A stretch of DNA of 64,000 nt from Punica granatum (GCF_007655135.1 NC_045133.1:23471845-23535844), one strand, 5' to 3'; shown: positions 11,018 to 24,200, counted from the stretch's first letter. Program-made: numbers and translations. The notes: a model not told the origin generated them from the sequence alone.

Positions 11018-13160
11018 TTTTTTTTCGGTTATAAGAGAGGCCCATGAGTTTAGTGTTAGTTATACGCCCTAGAGCCAATATATGTATTTGGATTATTCAT
11101 ATTTATGGCAATGATGTTTATTTTATTATTCATAAATCGTTTATGTTTAATGGGGTTAGTCCATAAGATACTTGGCAGATGCTTTATTCTTAAAAAGTTA
11201 AGAATATGAGTGACGGAATATTTTGGTACAAGTTTTTTTTTAAATTGTTCATGGTCGTAAGAATCTTAGCTAGGCACTGTCGTTCCAGATAGATCGTCAT
11301 GTCTATCTGTATCCATGATTAGTATAGAGATACTAATGAAGATTGAGTATTGAGTCTCATGCTATTTGATATTTGATATCGAGACAGACATGTGGACACT
11401 TATAGAGATAAGTGAGTCGAACTAGGACGCGCCGATAATATTCACGTGGTGCTTTACTATTGTTAATGAATAATATCTAGACCGTATTAGTGTATATAAT
11501 CCTTAGATCTTGAATGGTACGATTATCTCATATATGGGTAATTAGGATTTGCTTCTACTAATATACTTGTGCTAAGCATGGGTATCCAACAGACGGTGGT
11601 CTTAATTAGTTGTGTATGGAGGTAGGTGTCTACTCGAGAAGGAATTCATTGACTAGAGTAAACAGGGAAAGATCCTATGGGTTTGAGTTCCATTCTTGAT
11701 CAAGAAATCATTGGCCAAGGTGAATGAACTTAAATAGAAAAGAATTTCTAGTTTAAGTTGTATCGATCTATGAATAGAAGCTCAAATGTTCCATATGGTC
11801 GGCTATAGGGTTTGATATCAACCATGAACATGGCTAAATTGAGATCTGCAATGAATGAACTTGAGTGCATGGCATATATGGTCACAGGTTCATTAGAATT
11901 TCGTAATCGCACATTCGTCACTATTTGGATTATCATGATATGTTATTAGGCATCACTCATGATCTTTGGGAGCTAAGGGTACTTCGAAAATTGTGCCTTT
12001 GGTTGTGGAAAGGAGTTTCCAATAATGTCAAGCTGGTTGACATTATACTTTCATGGCCATTTAGTGATAAACATAGTAAGTCACACACAATAGAACATGT
12101 TTGAGCCAAGAACTAATTGATTCTAATTAAGGCAGTTAATTAGTAATCAATTATCAGATTAGACTTACAATGTAGTTGCAGGGTGCTACCAGATCCTGAA
12201 GTCAAAATCCAACGTAGAGGTGGACTTATTTAAGGAATTAGTATATTCAATATAATAGTGTCCTTAAATGGAAAGTTACTATATATATAGAGTGTTTATA
12301 TATTAGTAAGTATATTACGGTTTTCTCTTTTGGGACTAATTTAAGTTATAAGATAATTCACGGGTGGTTTTAGAAACTACTCAAGTCATTGGGACATATT
12401 TGCGAATTGTAATTAATTGTAAATTAATTATAATTGCTAAATAATCCTAAGGAGTAATTGGCAAATTTGTAAACACATATATAGATATATGTGTGATATA
12501 TTTGTATATATAGCCGAATCTGCGAAATTGAATTTCACGGCCAAAAAGAGAGACTCGCTGAATACGAGAAAAGAGAGGGGAAAGGCGCACGGGTGAATTA
12601 AAAATTCAGCCCGAGTCTATCCCTTGCTCGTGGCTGATTGGAGAAAATTGATTTTCCGTACAAGCGGAGTTCACCACCCGTTCCACCTTAGCGTAGTCCA
12701 ACCGTGTGGGCGAACTGTGGAGACTAGTTTGAGTCCCAGAGGAATAATCTCTTAGCGAAGATCCGTTCGTGTGGACAAGCTAGAGGCCGAACACTTGGGC
12801 AGCTTTAGCGATTATTCAAGAAGATGATTACTTGGCAGTCTTGTGAGGATTTGGCGAATGAGGTAATCATCAATAAACCTTAGTAGGATTGTCAAGTTAA
12901 CGTTATTTAATCGTGACAAAGTGATACCAAGCATTCGGAATAAGATTATGGATGTCGATCATGCATATATGAATAAATAAATTTTAATTTATCGTTTATT
13001 CTGCTTTCGCCACGTTTTTTATATCATTTTCTAACATTTAGTACAATGAAATAAAAATCATAATAACTAATAAAGGGACGCGAGTAGCCCTACTGAGTGT
13101 GGAACCTGAAACCTCTTAATTACTATTAGGTGAAGACGTATGCTACTTCGTTACAGTCCA
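11018..13160 (-). mobile_element. SINE-A copy split by a solo LTR
   Basis: The left part, 11018-11053 (poly-T, then cggttataagagaggcccat), and the right part, 13042-13160 (starting tacaatgaaataaaaatcat and containing the B-box segment gtgtggaacctgaaacctc), together make one full minus-strand SINE-A copy. The interruption is the LTR at 11054-13036 plus its 5-bp duplication. This order of events dates the SINE insertion before the LTR insertion. Confidence 0.75.
11054..13036. mobile_element. Solo LTR of an LTR retrotransposon, 1,983 bp
   Basis: It starts TGTTAG and ends CTAACA, the short TG...CA inverted termini of LTRs, and is flanked by a perfect 5-bp duplication tttag (11049-11053 and 13037-13041), the size made by LTR-retrotransposon integrases. 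I see no gag-pol frame, primer-binding site next to an end, or second LTR, so the simplest reading is a solo LTR left by recombination between the two LTRs of a full element. About 2 kb is long for a plant LTR but not unusual. Superfamily (Copia or Gypsy) is not decidable here. Confidence 0.8.
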
Positions 13161-13170
13161 TTTTCAACTT

Positions 13171-13290
13171 TATTTTATTTTTTTTAATTATAAAGGAGAC
13201 ATATGACTTAGTATAATAATAGAAATAATATGACTAAATAAAAGGGACACGAAAATCTTACTGACGATTATCGAACCTTGATTTACTCTA
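13171..13290 (-). mobile_element. SINE-A copy, diverged
   Basis: A second minus-strand family A copy stands directly beside the split one, starting with a poly-T stretch and tataaaggagacatatgact and containing a B-box remnant (tatcgaaccttg). It lies about 190 bases upstream of the ATG of P450 copy 2, within or next to its promoter. Confidence 0.5.
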
Positions 13291-13478
13291 CCAAATCCCC
13301 TACGCGGCTTACTTTAATTGAAGGAGAGATAGAAGATAGACATACTCTACTCGATGCACTAAACAACAACATGACCCATCCCCTCCCTCTACTTTCTCTA
13401 TCAACAAAAACCAACCAACCAAACACACACCCACCCCCAAACACAAACAAGTCAAGAAACACCACAAGACCAGAGAAC

Positions 13479-16400
13479 ATGTTCCTCCTCTACTTCCTCT
13501 TGTTCATAGGCTTCTATGTGATATCAAGGCACCTTTTCCACAACATCCGCAACTTCCCGCCCACTCCCTTCCCGACCTTCCCCATCCTCGGCCACCTCCA
13601 CCTACTCAAGAAGCCCCTCCACCACTCCCTCGCCACCATCTCCCGCCGCCATGGCCCCATCCTCCTCCTCCAGTTCGGTTCCCGCCGCGTCCTCGTCATC
13701 TCCTCCCCCTCCGCCGCTGAAGAGTGCCTCGCCAAGAACGACATCATCTTCGCGAACCGCCCGCGCCTCCTCGCAGGTAAATACTTGGGTTATGACTACA
13801 TGAGCCTCGCGTGGGCGCCCTACGGGGACCACTGGAGGAACATGAGGCGGATTGCAACCCTCGAGATCCTTTCGTCCCACCGGCTCAACAGCCTGTCCAG
13901 GATAAGGGCTGGCGAGGTCAGTGCTCTCGTGAGGCGGCTTGCGAGGAACGATTACTGGGCACAGCCTGTGGATATGAAGAAGGCCCTGTTCGAGCTGATG
14001 CTGAATGTGATGATGAGGATGATCGTCGGGAAGAGGTATTATACTCTCGATTAAGAAATTAATTATTTACATCTACCGAAAGAAATTAATTACTTACCAA
14101 ATTATCATGCGCAATAATATATATATCTAATATTAGAATTGAAGGTAGCGTTAATAAAGTAAAGCTTACTATATAAAAATGATCATAGTGGAACCTTATT
14201 GAAGAAAAATTAAGTGGGAGAAACGAGAAGGGGGAGAAAGAGGATGGAGGCTTTTACACAGTCAATTTAATATGTAATATACAAATTCTGATTATGTATA
14301 TTACATAATCACTTTATAATAAGATTGAAAAAATATCTTTTTTTTTCTAGCGGATTTTTACCTATTGAGTTTTCATTAGAAATCAAGTCGTGTTTGGTCG
14401 AACATTTTTGTACACCCCGTGGTTTCAAGGAAAAAAAAGAGAAGGAATTATACATTTGGATTAATATGTTAATATGTGATGCGTAGTGATGAAAAAGCAT
14501 GTATTATATCTACGTACTTTTTTTTTTTATCCTAAGCATATTTGTTGGCATTTGTGCTAATTTCTGTTGCATAAGCATTTGTTCCATTCTCTTTTGAATT
14601 TTTATTTGGAGTGATTGATAGATACAACTTGTTGATGAAAGTTTCAAACTAATATTTTCTTTGGTCAAAGTTCAAACAGAGTTGGAGTTAAATAGATAAT
14701 ATTATTAATTAGTTCAATTCAACTCATATACCGTAATTTAGAGGTCGACATTATTATTATTGTGCAAAATAGTGAACTTAGGGTATGTGTGTTGTCACCC
14801 TAGCTTAAATGCTATGCAGTTTCAGCTCCACGTGCAATATCGTGAGCATGCATCTGTCTTCAATTTACTACAACGTGGCAATTCATCCTACTGATCTTCA
14901 TTTAAAAAAATTTTAGCTTTTCTTTTTCTTTTTCTTTTCGGTAGGAAGCTTTTCATTTTCTTTATGTAAAATATATGTGTGCGTGTGTGTATACCATATA
15001 GTAAAAGCACGATTGTTGCTTGGATTGACGTATATTCTATTTTTTGGTTGGATGATTAACATATACATTAACACTTATCAATATCCGTATACTACATTTA
15101 TATATATATAGTCAATTATAAGGGAGGTCTATGAATCTATTAAAATGAAATAAAAATCATCATAGTTAATAAAGAAATATGAATAGTTCTATTAAAAAAA
15201 TCGAAATTGAAATATTTTAGTTATTATGAGAGAAGATGCGTCACTGTATTACACTTTCTTTCATTTCATTTATATCTTATATCAATGATGGGTCAATGTA
15301 CTGCCGAGGAAATGTTGACTTTTTATGATCGGTACGTGTGATTTGTCTTTCTTTTTTAATTTCTAAATGTCCTGGCCAAAATAAATCAATCAATATGTAC
15401 TTTTTGGTGGGGAACGGGGCAAACGCCCAAAATTAAGCTAAATTAGGAATATAAAGACGGGTAAGGCGGCTCCTATAATACCGTTTAACAGCAAAGGATC
15501 CAAGCCATTAGGCATCGAGACAAAAGGATAGAACCCAAGAGAAGATGAAATCGCTCTGAGGACTTCCTTTTGGTTTTCAATCAGTAAATCAATATGCACT
15601 TCACATACGAGAGTCACCTAATTAAACACGTTTATTATCTCCAAGTTTGTCAATAATGAGATTTTTTACTTACTTTGATATTCAAAAATCTAACGAGTTC
15701 CGACTAATTAAATCCGACTCGAGTTTGCCCACTAAAGAGGTGAACCTCTCCCAAATTTGTCAACAATGAGAAATCTTTGGCCCTTACGGAGCTGGGATTA
15801 ACGCCGAGTTACTCCTTCTATGAAAGAAAACCGTGAAACTAGTGGAGAATATGAAAAGGGATATGAAGTCCCATTGATGATGATTTGACTCGTGATTTGT
15901 CGGTAATGAGTGAGCTAAGGCCAAGATCATTGCATTTGACTATTTTCTCATTTCATCGAACTTTATAATTTGTTAGAAACTAACATGTAAACAAATCTCT
16001 AAATCATTTCGAAGCAAGTAATTGATCGATTAAAATTGTATGAAATTGACCTGCAAATTACTCTGTACATTCTTGCACATCGTTAAATAGTTCATGAAAA
16101 TTCATTAACCTCTTCTATGTATGACGTTGGGGTGGTGTATTGGAAAATATTACTTTCCATGTAGACCAGTATATGTGTGTATACATATATTTGTATATAT
16201 ATCTCTCTGACAAGCGATCTTTTAGTTCATGAGAGTGTAAGTTCTGAAATTCCCCAGGTACTATGGAGAGAACGCGGCGGAGGCAGAGGAAGCAAAGAGG
16301 TTCCGTGATATTGTAACAGAGACGTTCAGGATTGGAGGGGCCACGAACATTGGGGAGTTCCTGCCGTTCCTTAGGGTGATAGGGTTCATGGGGGTGGAGA

Positions 16401-17371
16401 AGGACCTGCAGACATTGCAGGAGAAGAGGGACCGCTTCATGCGGTGTCTGCTTGACGAGCAAAAGAGGGAGACCAAAGAGAAGAACAAGAATAACCTGAT
16501 ACAGGACTTGCTGTCCTTGCAAGAAACAGAACCCGAGTACTACAAAGACATTACCATCAGAAGCATCATGTCCGTAAGTCCGATATATCAATTCCTCCTC
16601 TCAATATCGAACAATGCTATGGGTCGGGTGTTATATCATTTACATGGGAATGGAGTCGAGAAAATTAGCTAAAAGCTTTCCTTGACTAGCTACGCCTAAT
16701 TACCGAAAGTTCACTTGCGCTGACATATATAGATGAGCAACCTCTTTCAGGTCCTATTAGCAGCGGGGACCGACACTTCCGCCGCGACAATGGAGTGGGC
16801 CATGTCGCTCCTATTGAACCATCCCGAGGTCTTAAAGAAGGCACAGGCGGAGATCGACAAAGTTGTTGGATGGGACCACCTGGTAAACGAGTCAGACCTC
16901 TCTAGGCTCCCTTACCTCCACAACATCATCAAGGAGACACTTCGCTTGTTCCCCGTGGCCCCGCTCTCGGTCCCCCACGAGTCGTCCGAGGGGTGCCATG
17001 TGGGCGGATATCGGGTACCCGGGGGCACAATGCTCTTGATCAACCTGTACTCGATCCAGCGGGACCCGCGCTACTGGTCAGAACCCGAGAAGTTCAAGCC
17101 CGAGAGGTTTGAGGGGACGGAAGGGGTTAGAGACGGGCACAGGATGCTGCCATTCGGATCTGGCAGGAGAGGGTGCCCGGGGGAGAACCTGGCTCTAAGG
17201 ATGATGTCTGTGACCCTGGGGTCGCTGATTCAGTGCTTTGAGTGGGGGCGGAAAGGCAAGGAGCCAGTGGACATGACCGAGGCGACGGGCCTCACCATGC
17301 CCAAGGCGCGTCCGCTGATGGCTAAATGTAGGCCCCGAGAAAGCATGATGCCACTCCTTTCTCAAATATGA
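13479..17371 (+). CDS. CYP81: CYP81-like cytochrome P450 monooxygenase, copy 2
   Basis: Three exons, 13479-14035, 16258-16573 and 16751-17371, join in frame (phase 2, then phase 0) to 497 aa, the usual length for a plant A-type P450. Residues 2-17 form the ER membrane anchor and 27-32 the PPTPFP hinge. The C-helix has WRNMRR, the I-helix AGTDTS (296-301), the K-helix ETLR (353-356), then PERF (408-411) and the haem loop FGSGRRGCPG with ligand Cys433. CYP81 enzymes hydroxylate aromatic specialised metabolites such as isoflavones, lignans and indole glucosinolates with O2 and NADPH-P450 reductase. The substrate here cannot be told. The ATG at 13479 is preferred over upstream in-frame ATGs because it begins the conserved anchor shared with copies 1 and 3. 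Intron 1 (2.2 kb) is filled with repeats. All P450 signatures are intact, so it is probably functional. Confidence 0.92.
15110..15265 (-). mobile_element. SINE-A copy in intron 1 of P450 copy 2
   Basis: Minus-strand copy recognised by attataagggaggtctatga, aaatgaaataaaaatcatca and the A-box side gatgcgtcactgtattacac. The B box is decayed. A partial SINE-B copy follows at about 15669-15745 (actaattaaatccgactcga and related pieces). Confidence 0.55.
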
Positions 17372-17491
17372 GCGGTCAGTTATGTAAGATATGACCAGGT
17401 AGTGAATGATAAAATACGTTCCATTGTTGTAATATGTCGTTGCCGTGTATGACGATTGTAGAATGTAGTTGTAATGAAAGGCAAGGACCAC

Positions 17492-17654
17492 CGACAGGAA
17501 AGGGTCTTAGTGCAATGGTTAAGACGCCAACTCGAAATCAAGAGGTCTTGAGATCAATCCTCACAAGTGAGACATATGTGTCTCTTTATTTTGTTTAATT
17601 TCATATCTTTGTATTAGGCCTATGAACTTTTCTTATAACTAAAAAACAAAGAGT
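17492..17654 (+). mobile_element. SINE-A copy with 9-bp target duplication
   Basis: Plus-strand copy with a readable tRNA-like promoter: A box ttagtgcaatggttaagacg, B box region aggtcttgagatcaatcctc. It is followed by the family body (tattaggcctatgaac, cttataac) and an A-rich 3' end. aaggaccac occurs immediately before (17483-17491) and after (17655-17663), a clean target duplication. The insertion sits in the 3' flank of P450 copy 2; copy 3 has a similar flank without it (26474-26520). Confidence 0.75.
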
Positions 17655-18057
17655 AAGGACCACAGTGAGCTGACTCCAATTGCCGGATCTGGGAAAACTA
17701 ATGCGGATCATTAATCCTATCTGTCTATTGTCCTTTTAGTTGTCTTAGTGCAGTGGTTAAGACGCCAACTCGAGATCAAGAGGTCTTGAGATCAATTCTC
17801 ACAAGTGAGTTATATGTGTCTCTTTATTTCGTTTAATTTCATATCTTTGCATTAGGCCTAGGTCTTGAGATCAATTCTCACAAGTGAGACATATGTGTCT
17901 CTTTATTTCGTTTAATTTCATATCTTTGCATTAGGCCTATGAACTTTTCTTATAACTAAAAAAAAAGTAAGGACCACAGTGAGCTGACTCCGATTGCCGG
18001 ATCCGGGAAAACTAATGCGGATCATTAATCCTATCAGTCTATTGTCCTTTTAGTTAC
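17655..18057 (+). repeat. Tandem duplication of the SINE-A copy and P450 3' flank
   Basis: After about 90 bases of P450 3' flank (17655-17740) the SINE begins again at about 17741 (gtcttagtgcagtggttaag) and is followed by the same flank, ending tcctatcagtctattgtcc. Inside this second unit a piece of the SINE (ggtcttgagatcaattctca to aggcct) is repeated once more at 17863-17940. The copies differ by few bases, so these duplications are recent. Confidence 0.75.
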
Positions 18058-18079
18058 AAGAAAGACTGATAGGATTAAT
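18024..18079. repeat. Perfect 17-bp hairpin
   Basis: attaatcctatcagtct (18024-18040) and its exact reverse complement agactgataggattaat (18063-18079) flank a 22-base loop. It lies at the junction of the tandem duplication. A structure this short may be a rearrangement footprint, and there is no terminator context. Confidence 0.6.
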
Positions 18080-18220
18080 ATAAGAAAAATAGAAAGCTAA
18101 GTAAAGAGATAAAGGTTGTTTCATACTGAAAATTGAATTATGAACCTCTTGATTTTCAAGCGGGTATGTGTAACTATACTATGATAAAAGATCAAGCGGG
18201 GTATGTGTAACTATACTATA

Positions 18221-18748
18221 CTTCTTTTATCATGCCTCGTTTATTATTCAAAAGAGAAATTTACAGAGTACACAGGCAAAAAAAAAGAAGAAATATACTA
18301 AAGAATAATTATCGATCACCACTTCTTTTGTAATACCCAACGGTACTTTTTTGCTTATGGAGACCAACAGTTAATGCGCCATGTCAAAAAACTCAAATGT
18401 CTCGTGGATAAATAATTTTAAGTTATTACTTTTTCATCATAGAGATGGGTAAAACTATATCATGCCTCGTTTATTATTCAAAAGAGAAATTTACAGAGTA
18501 TACTACACTTCTTTTATCATGCCTCGTTTATTATTCAAAAGAGAAATTTACAGAGTACACAGGCAAAAAAAAAGAAGAAATATACTAAAGAATAATTATC
18601 GATCACCACTTCTTTTGTAATACCCAACAGTACTTTTTTGCTTATGGAGACCAACAGTTAATGCGTCATGTCAAAAAACTCAAATGTCTCGTGGATAAAT
18701 AATTTTAAGTTATTACTTTTTCATCATAGAGATGGGTAAAACTATATA
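18221..18748. repeat. Recent tandem duplication, unit about 240 bp
   Basis: 18221-18460 is repeated at 18509-18748 with only about two substitutions (ccaacggtac/ccaacagtac and gcgccatg/gcgtcatg). Between them stands a third, 40-base partial start (18461-18500). Just upstream, about 35 bases containing gcgggtatgtgtaactatac are also doubled. No gene is inside. Confidence 0.8.
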
Positions 18749-21296
18749 TTCGTAATAAATCAATGGTTGGTATCGAACCGCTATCCTCTCGGTTGATTGA
18801 ATATATTCTTAATAAATCAAACACTTGATTTTGCTAGTTGTGGTGGTCAAGGAAAAGTACTGAAGGTATGCACGACCGAAAAGTAGCACCCTTGGGAGTT
18901 CATGTTCGCGATACCAGTCCTAATTAATTATCATTTGTTGATATGTTTTAAGAGCTTCTGTAGGGTTCTTATACCTCGACTTACTAAGGAATAGAGAGAG
19001 AAATTGATAGCCCGTCTGGTAGCCAGTAATGACCAATTCCATAGAAAAACCCGTTCCGTAATTTGGATGCATTCTCTTACGTTCAGAATGAAAGATTCCG
19101 GGGCTCCAATGCCGACCATATGTTGGATGTGGGTTTCCTCATCAAGAAGCACGGATTAACCCTTTCCTTGTGGCCCAGAATAAATTGAATGGAAAATACC
19201 ATTATTATCCCCAAGACACCGTACAGGGCATAACAGTTGGCTGATGTGTCAAATTGGCATATCCTTTAATTTTCATGCCAAATCTAAAGCGTCTTTGTAA
19301 TTCACGCCGTGAATGCTCTGTCCACGTGTACTTTTTTCTGCCAGATAGGCATGTCACGCTAGAAAAACTGTCAATTTTGAATCTAACCTAAAAGCTTTGA
19401 TCGGAAAATAAAGGACTACCACAAGCTTTATTATTTTACCTTTTTTTAATACTGCAATAAGCTTTTTGCAAACGCGTTCGATATAATTGCAGCAAAACAA
19501 AGAAGAGAGTAAAAGAGAGTCCTAACGTTAAGGATATACAAGCCGGTGGGACCCATCGAGCAATTGAGGGAATCTCGTAATTTGGGGTTCCCTCGATTCC
19601 GATCAGTAGGGCCATGCCGGTGAAGCCTACTTTCAGCCCCCTTCTCCCTTTTTTGTTTCGCATTTTTTTTTTCAGGTGGTGGGGCCTCGTCAAGACCACA
19701 ATCTAATTCTATGAGATCCTCAACTCAAAATATTGGCTAAAACCAGGGACGGACCCATGATTTGAATTTAGGAGGCAAGCTTTTTAAGGAGGCAAAAATG
19801 AGATTGTAATTTCTCTTAGTAAGGGGGCGAACCATAGGAATTTCATCAAGTTGAACGATAATACATAAATTTCCATTGAACGTCGAAAATATAAGTGACG
19901 AGGAGGATTTCCAATCCAAATTCATATCAACAAGTCCAAACTCAAAAAAGCATATCTTTGATATATCAAGAAAATATTCTCGTGATATGAAAAGGAAAGA
20001 TGAGATGTCTTGATCTATAAGTTATGAATATTAGAATTAAAATTAGGTAGTATATTTTATTTAAATAGAAAGATATTTATGATTTGGTTTTACTTTTTAT
20101 TTTAGATAGAGTCAAGTTTCCTATTTTAAAACAATTACTTGTTTTGTTTTAAGAAGTTAAATAGTGAGAGTCTAGTTGCTAATTTCCTATTTTAGAGTCT
20201 TCTTTTTTGTCTTAGGCCTATATATATGTAGTCTATCTCATTTTTACAAAACTCTATATTTTAAGAATAATAATATTTATTTGATAATGTTGAGAGATTT
20301 CTCTTTTTATCATGGCCCTTTGAGCTATTATTTGTCGGGTCTAGAAGTGATCTATTATCTTTAAGTCTAAATTCAAATTGAGGCGTGAGAAACCGTGATC
20401 CACGCTGCATCAAAATATAAGATAGCTAAGAAAGGAGAAATTAGTACAACAAAACTACTTGATCCTGAGTCAAAATGTCTTATAGAAATTCTTACAGGTG
20501 AGAATTCTCATATCCTTTTTATTTTTTTATTTTTTCCTTCTATCCCGCATTAGACCCTTGCAACCAAAAATATAAAGTTTGATTAAATAGCCAATGAAAG
20601 ATCATAAGCAAGGTCAATTTTCCTTGATCTTAATTTCAATAATACTAGACAAAAGGCCTATGCATATACACGGGTAGAATTGTCACGTATATAAGTATTA
20701 AAAAGACCAGGTAATTGTAACCGAAAAAAATAACGGTTAATTAAACGGGTATATAAATAGTAAATTTAGTCATGACTAATCTTTGTTTATAATGAAGTCA
20801 ATTTATTTATATTTCTCAATTGTCACAATTTATTTACTTTAATCAAAGTTTCTTTTATTCATTTTTCTCGTTAGACCAACTTTCAGGATAACGAGAGATT
20901 CTCATAGTTTTAGGATAAAAGGGTTTTTTGTTTTACTATGAAGATACTGCAGGTATATATTAATAATTTGAGAGTTTTAAAAAGTTTTAAACGTCATGAA
21001 TAATATATATGTCTGTATACATAATATAAAAGATTTTTCGGCTTCTATAACTGAAAATTTTTAAAGTTTCGTGGGTAATGTGGAACGACGATAGTACGCC
21101 ATTTCTCCACTAGCTGGGAGACAAACAATATGAAGGAAACATATCCTATCTCTCCTATCCACCATTTTCTCGATGCCACTATAAACAACAATTTGAGCCG
21201 GCCACCATTTCCCTTTCTTTATCAAGAAAAACAAGCCATCCAACCAACAACCAAACGTTCACAAACAAGTCAAGAAACACCACAGGACAAGAGAAC
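18749..21296. other. Intergenic DNA between P450 copies 2 and 3, transposon remnants
   Basis: No gene is recognised. From about 19744 the sequence ccagggacggacccatgatt resembles the edge of a plant DNA transposon, but no inverted partner was found. 20150-20420 looks like LTR leader sequence (gtcttaggcctatatatatg, then a stretch ending near ccacgctgcatc). At 20645-20648 a ctag preceded by A, with a decayed hairpin just inside on the minus strand, may be a Helitron 3' end. A minus-strand frame at 18931-19152 has no match I know. Confidence 0.4.
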
Positions 21297-24200
21297 ATGT
21301 TCCTCGTCTACTTCCTCTTGTTCATAGGCTTCTATGTGATATCAAGGCATATCATCCACAACATCCGCAACCTTCCGCCCAGTCCCTTCCCGACCTACCC
21401 CATCCTCGGCCACCTTCACCTCCTCAAGAAGCCCCTCCACCGCTCCCTCGCCACCATCTCCAGCCGCCATGGCCCCATCCTCCTCCTCCAATTCGGCTTC
21501 CGCCGCGTCCTCGTTGTCTCCTCCCCCTCTGCTGCCGAGGAGTGCCTCGCCAAGAACGACATCGTCTTCGCAAACCGCCCACGCCTCCTGGCCGGTAAAT
21601 ACTTGGGTCACGACTACATGAGCCTTGTGTGGGCGCCCTATGGGGATCACTGGAGGAACCTGAGGCGGGTCGCAACCCTCGAGATCCTCTCATCCCACCG
21701 GCTCAACAGCCTGTCTGGGATACGGGCTGACGAGGTCAGCGCTCTCATGAGGCGGCTTGCCAGGAACGATTACTGGGCACAACCTGTGGATATGAAGAAG
21801 GCCTTGTTCGAGCTGATGCTGAATGTGATGATGAGGATGATCGGCGGAAAGAGGTATTATACTGTTGATTAAGAATTAATTACTTACCGGTTTAACATGC
21901 GTAACCCTATATCTAATATTAGCCTATTGAGGTGGTGTTAATTAATCCACCACAAAAAAAGGTAGTGTTAATTAACAAGTAAAGCTTACTATATAAAATG
22001 ATCAAAATTATTAGTAGCAATTTATTGAACCAAAATTCGGGGGGAGAAATGGGGTAGAAATCAGAAAGGGGAGATAAAGGTTAATCAATTTAATATGTAC
22101 TATATAAATTTTGAGTGCGCTCTGTGAGAGCAAGCACTTCGATCATGGTATTCAGCACAAAAAACAAGAGCACTACGATCACGGTTTCACACAGTGAAAG
22201 GGAAGTGTGGGAGCTCTGTGCTAATAATCTTAGCTCTTAAACCTTTGTCTATTTCTCTTTTAGTTTTAGGCAATTCACTGTCATGTAGCATTGAATACTT
22301 ATAAGTTATAATCACTTTATAATAAGATCGAAAAGATATCTTTTTCCGAGCAGACTTTTTCTATCAAATGTAAAATCCACTTAAAATACCTTGTCATGTT
22401 CAAACCATATCTGGCCAGACATTTCTCTACACTTCATGGTTTTAGAAAAAAATTATCTTTTAATGAGTTATACATTTAAAATTGATATATTTATACCTAA
22501 AAGCAAAAACTATGTGCTTTTTAGAGATAAAAAAAAATACACATGCTTATTTTTTGGATTTTGTGCTAATACTATTGCACGCATAAGGCATAAGCCTTTG
22601 CACCAATCTCTTCATCAATTTTTAAATGAGTGATTCATAGATACAAATTGTTGATGTAAGTTTCAAACTAATGTTTTCTTTGTCCAAAATTTCTAACAGA
22701 GTTGGAGCGGGAGACTATATGGACGATATTAATTTAGTTCAATTCAACTTATATACTTTTTTTCCCGGTTATAAAGGAGGTCCATGAGCATTGAGCCTAA
22801 TACAATAAAATAAAATTCCTAAATATTTAATGAAAAGGCACGAGTAGTCGCACCTAAATATCGAACATGGAACTCAACTTATATATTTTAATTATATATA
22901 GATGTCAACATTATTATAATACAAAACTGTGAATTAAGGGGAGGTGCCGTCACACTAGCTTGTTTGTTCTGCTACTTTCTGCTCCACATGCAAGATCGAG
23001 AGCATACATCTTGCTCATATTATTCTTCATTTACAAACTCTTAGCTCTCCATTTTACATATAAAAAGAAAAGAAAAAGAAAATATAGATACATGTATACT
23101 ATAACATATGGTAAAGTACGATTATTACTTGGATTAACGAATATTTCGTTTTTCTGTTGGATGATTAACATATGTTTTTTTCAAATATCCATAGACTAAA
23201 TTATTTTATATGTATATATATATTGGGTAATTCGACATTTATATATTTTAGATAAGATATATCAAGGATGGTTGAATGTATCGAGGAGGAAATGTTGACG
23301 TCGAATTATTCTGATGGAGCGGGTTTTATATATATATTGTGTACTATGGGACTATGTTTTTTCCCGGTGAACACTATATGACTATCTTTCAGTCTCTAAC
23401 CAAATAAATATGTATTGGCCAAAAAAAAGATAAATCAATATGTATTTTCTTTTTCTTTTCGTACAAGTAGATCTATACCGCACTTGGCATACGGGAGTTG
23501 GCTAAATTAAATGCGTGTATTATTTTTAAATTTGTCAATATGTTCTATGAAGGAAAATCTTGAACCTAGTATTCACCCAAAAAAAAAATGGTGAACCTAG
23601 TAGAGAATAGGTTACTAACACGCAGAGCTATAATCCTTCTATGAAGGAAAACCGTGAATATGGTAGAGAATAGGAAAATAAATGGATATCACATCCCACT
23701 GATGAAGATCTACCTCATGATTTATTGGTTCCGAGTGAGCCATGGCATTTCACCCATTTCTCATTTGGTCGAATTTTGAATGATTTGATCAGTAATTTCG
23801 ACTTTTTAAAAGTATCATGATCATCTAACAATAAAGGTTTCAATGAACGATTTGAAGACCTGTTGATTCTAACAACTAATTGCAGAGTTGATTATTCAAA
23901 CTTTTCCATTCATAGACGTGGATCTCGGACTTACGAATGGGGATATTCCCGAAACTCACAATGAAAAAAGGAAGTGAGCTAGACAAAAAAAAAAACTTGA
24001 ACGAAAAGAAAAGTAACTTGGACAAAACGAAACAAAGTGACCTAGACAAATCTCATTCGGTGGAAAATTAGTTTTTCTATATCAAATACAAAAATCAATT
24101 CTTTCTTTTCAATAAAACCTACTCGAGAATGGAATGGGCGGTCCTCCGATTCTTTCACATAAACAACCTTTACATAGTAATTGTTATTTTAATAAGTAGA

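Noticed and set aside
13278..13478. Upstream in-frame extension of P450 copy 2
   Set aside because: The extension would precede the membrane anchor with polar, Asn/Thr-rich sequence unlike any P450. Copies 1 and 3 start at the equivalent of 13479.
18931..19152. Minus-strand frame of 73 codons between P450 copies 2 and 3
   Set aside because: It looks protein-like but has no family I recognise, no splice-supported continuation and lies among transposon remnants.
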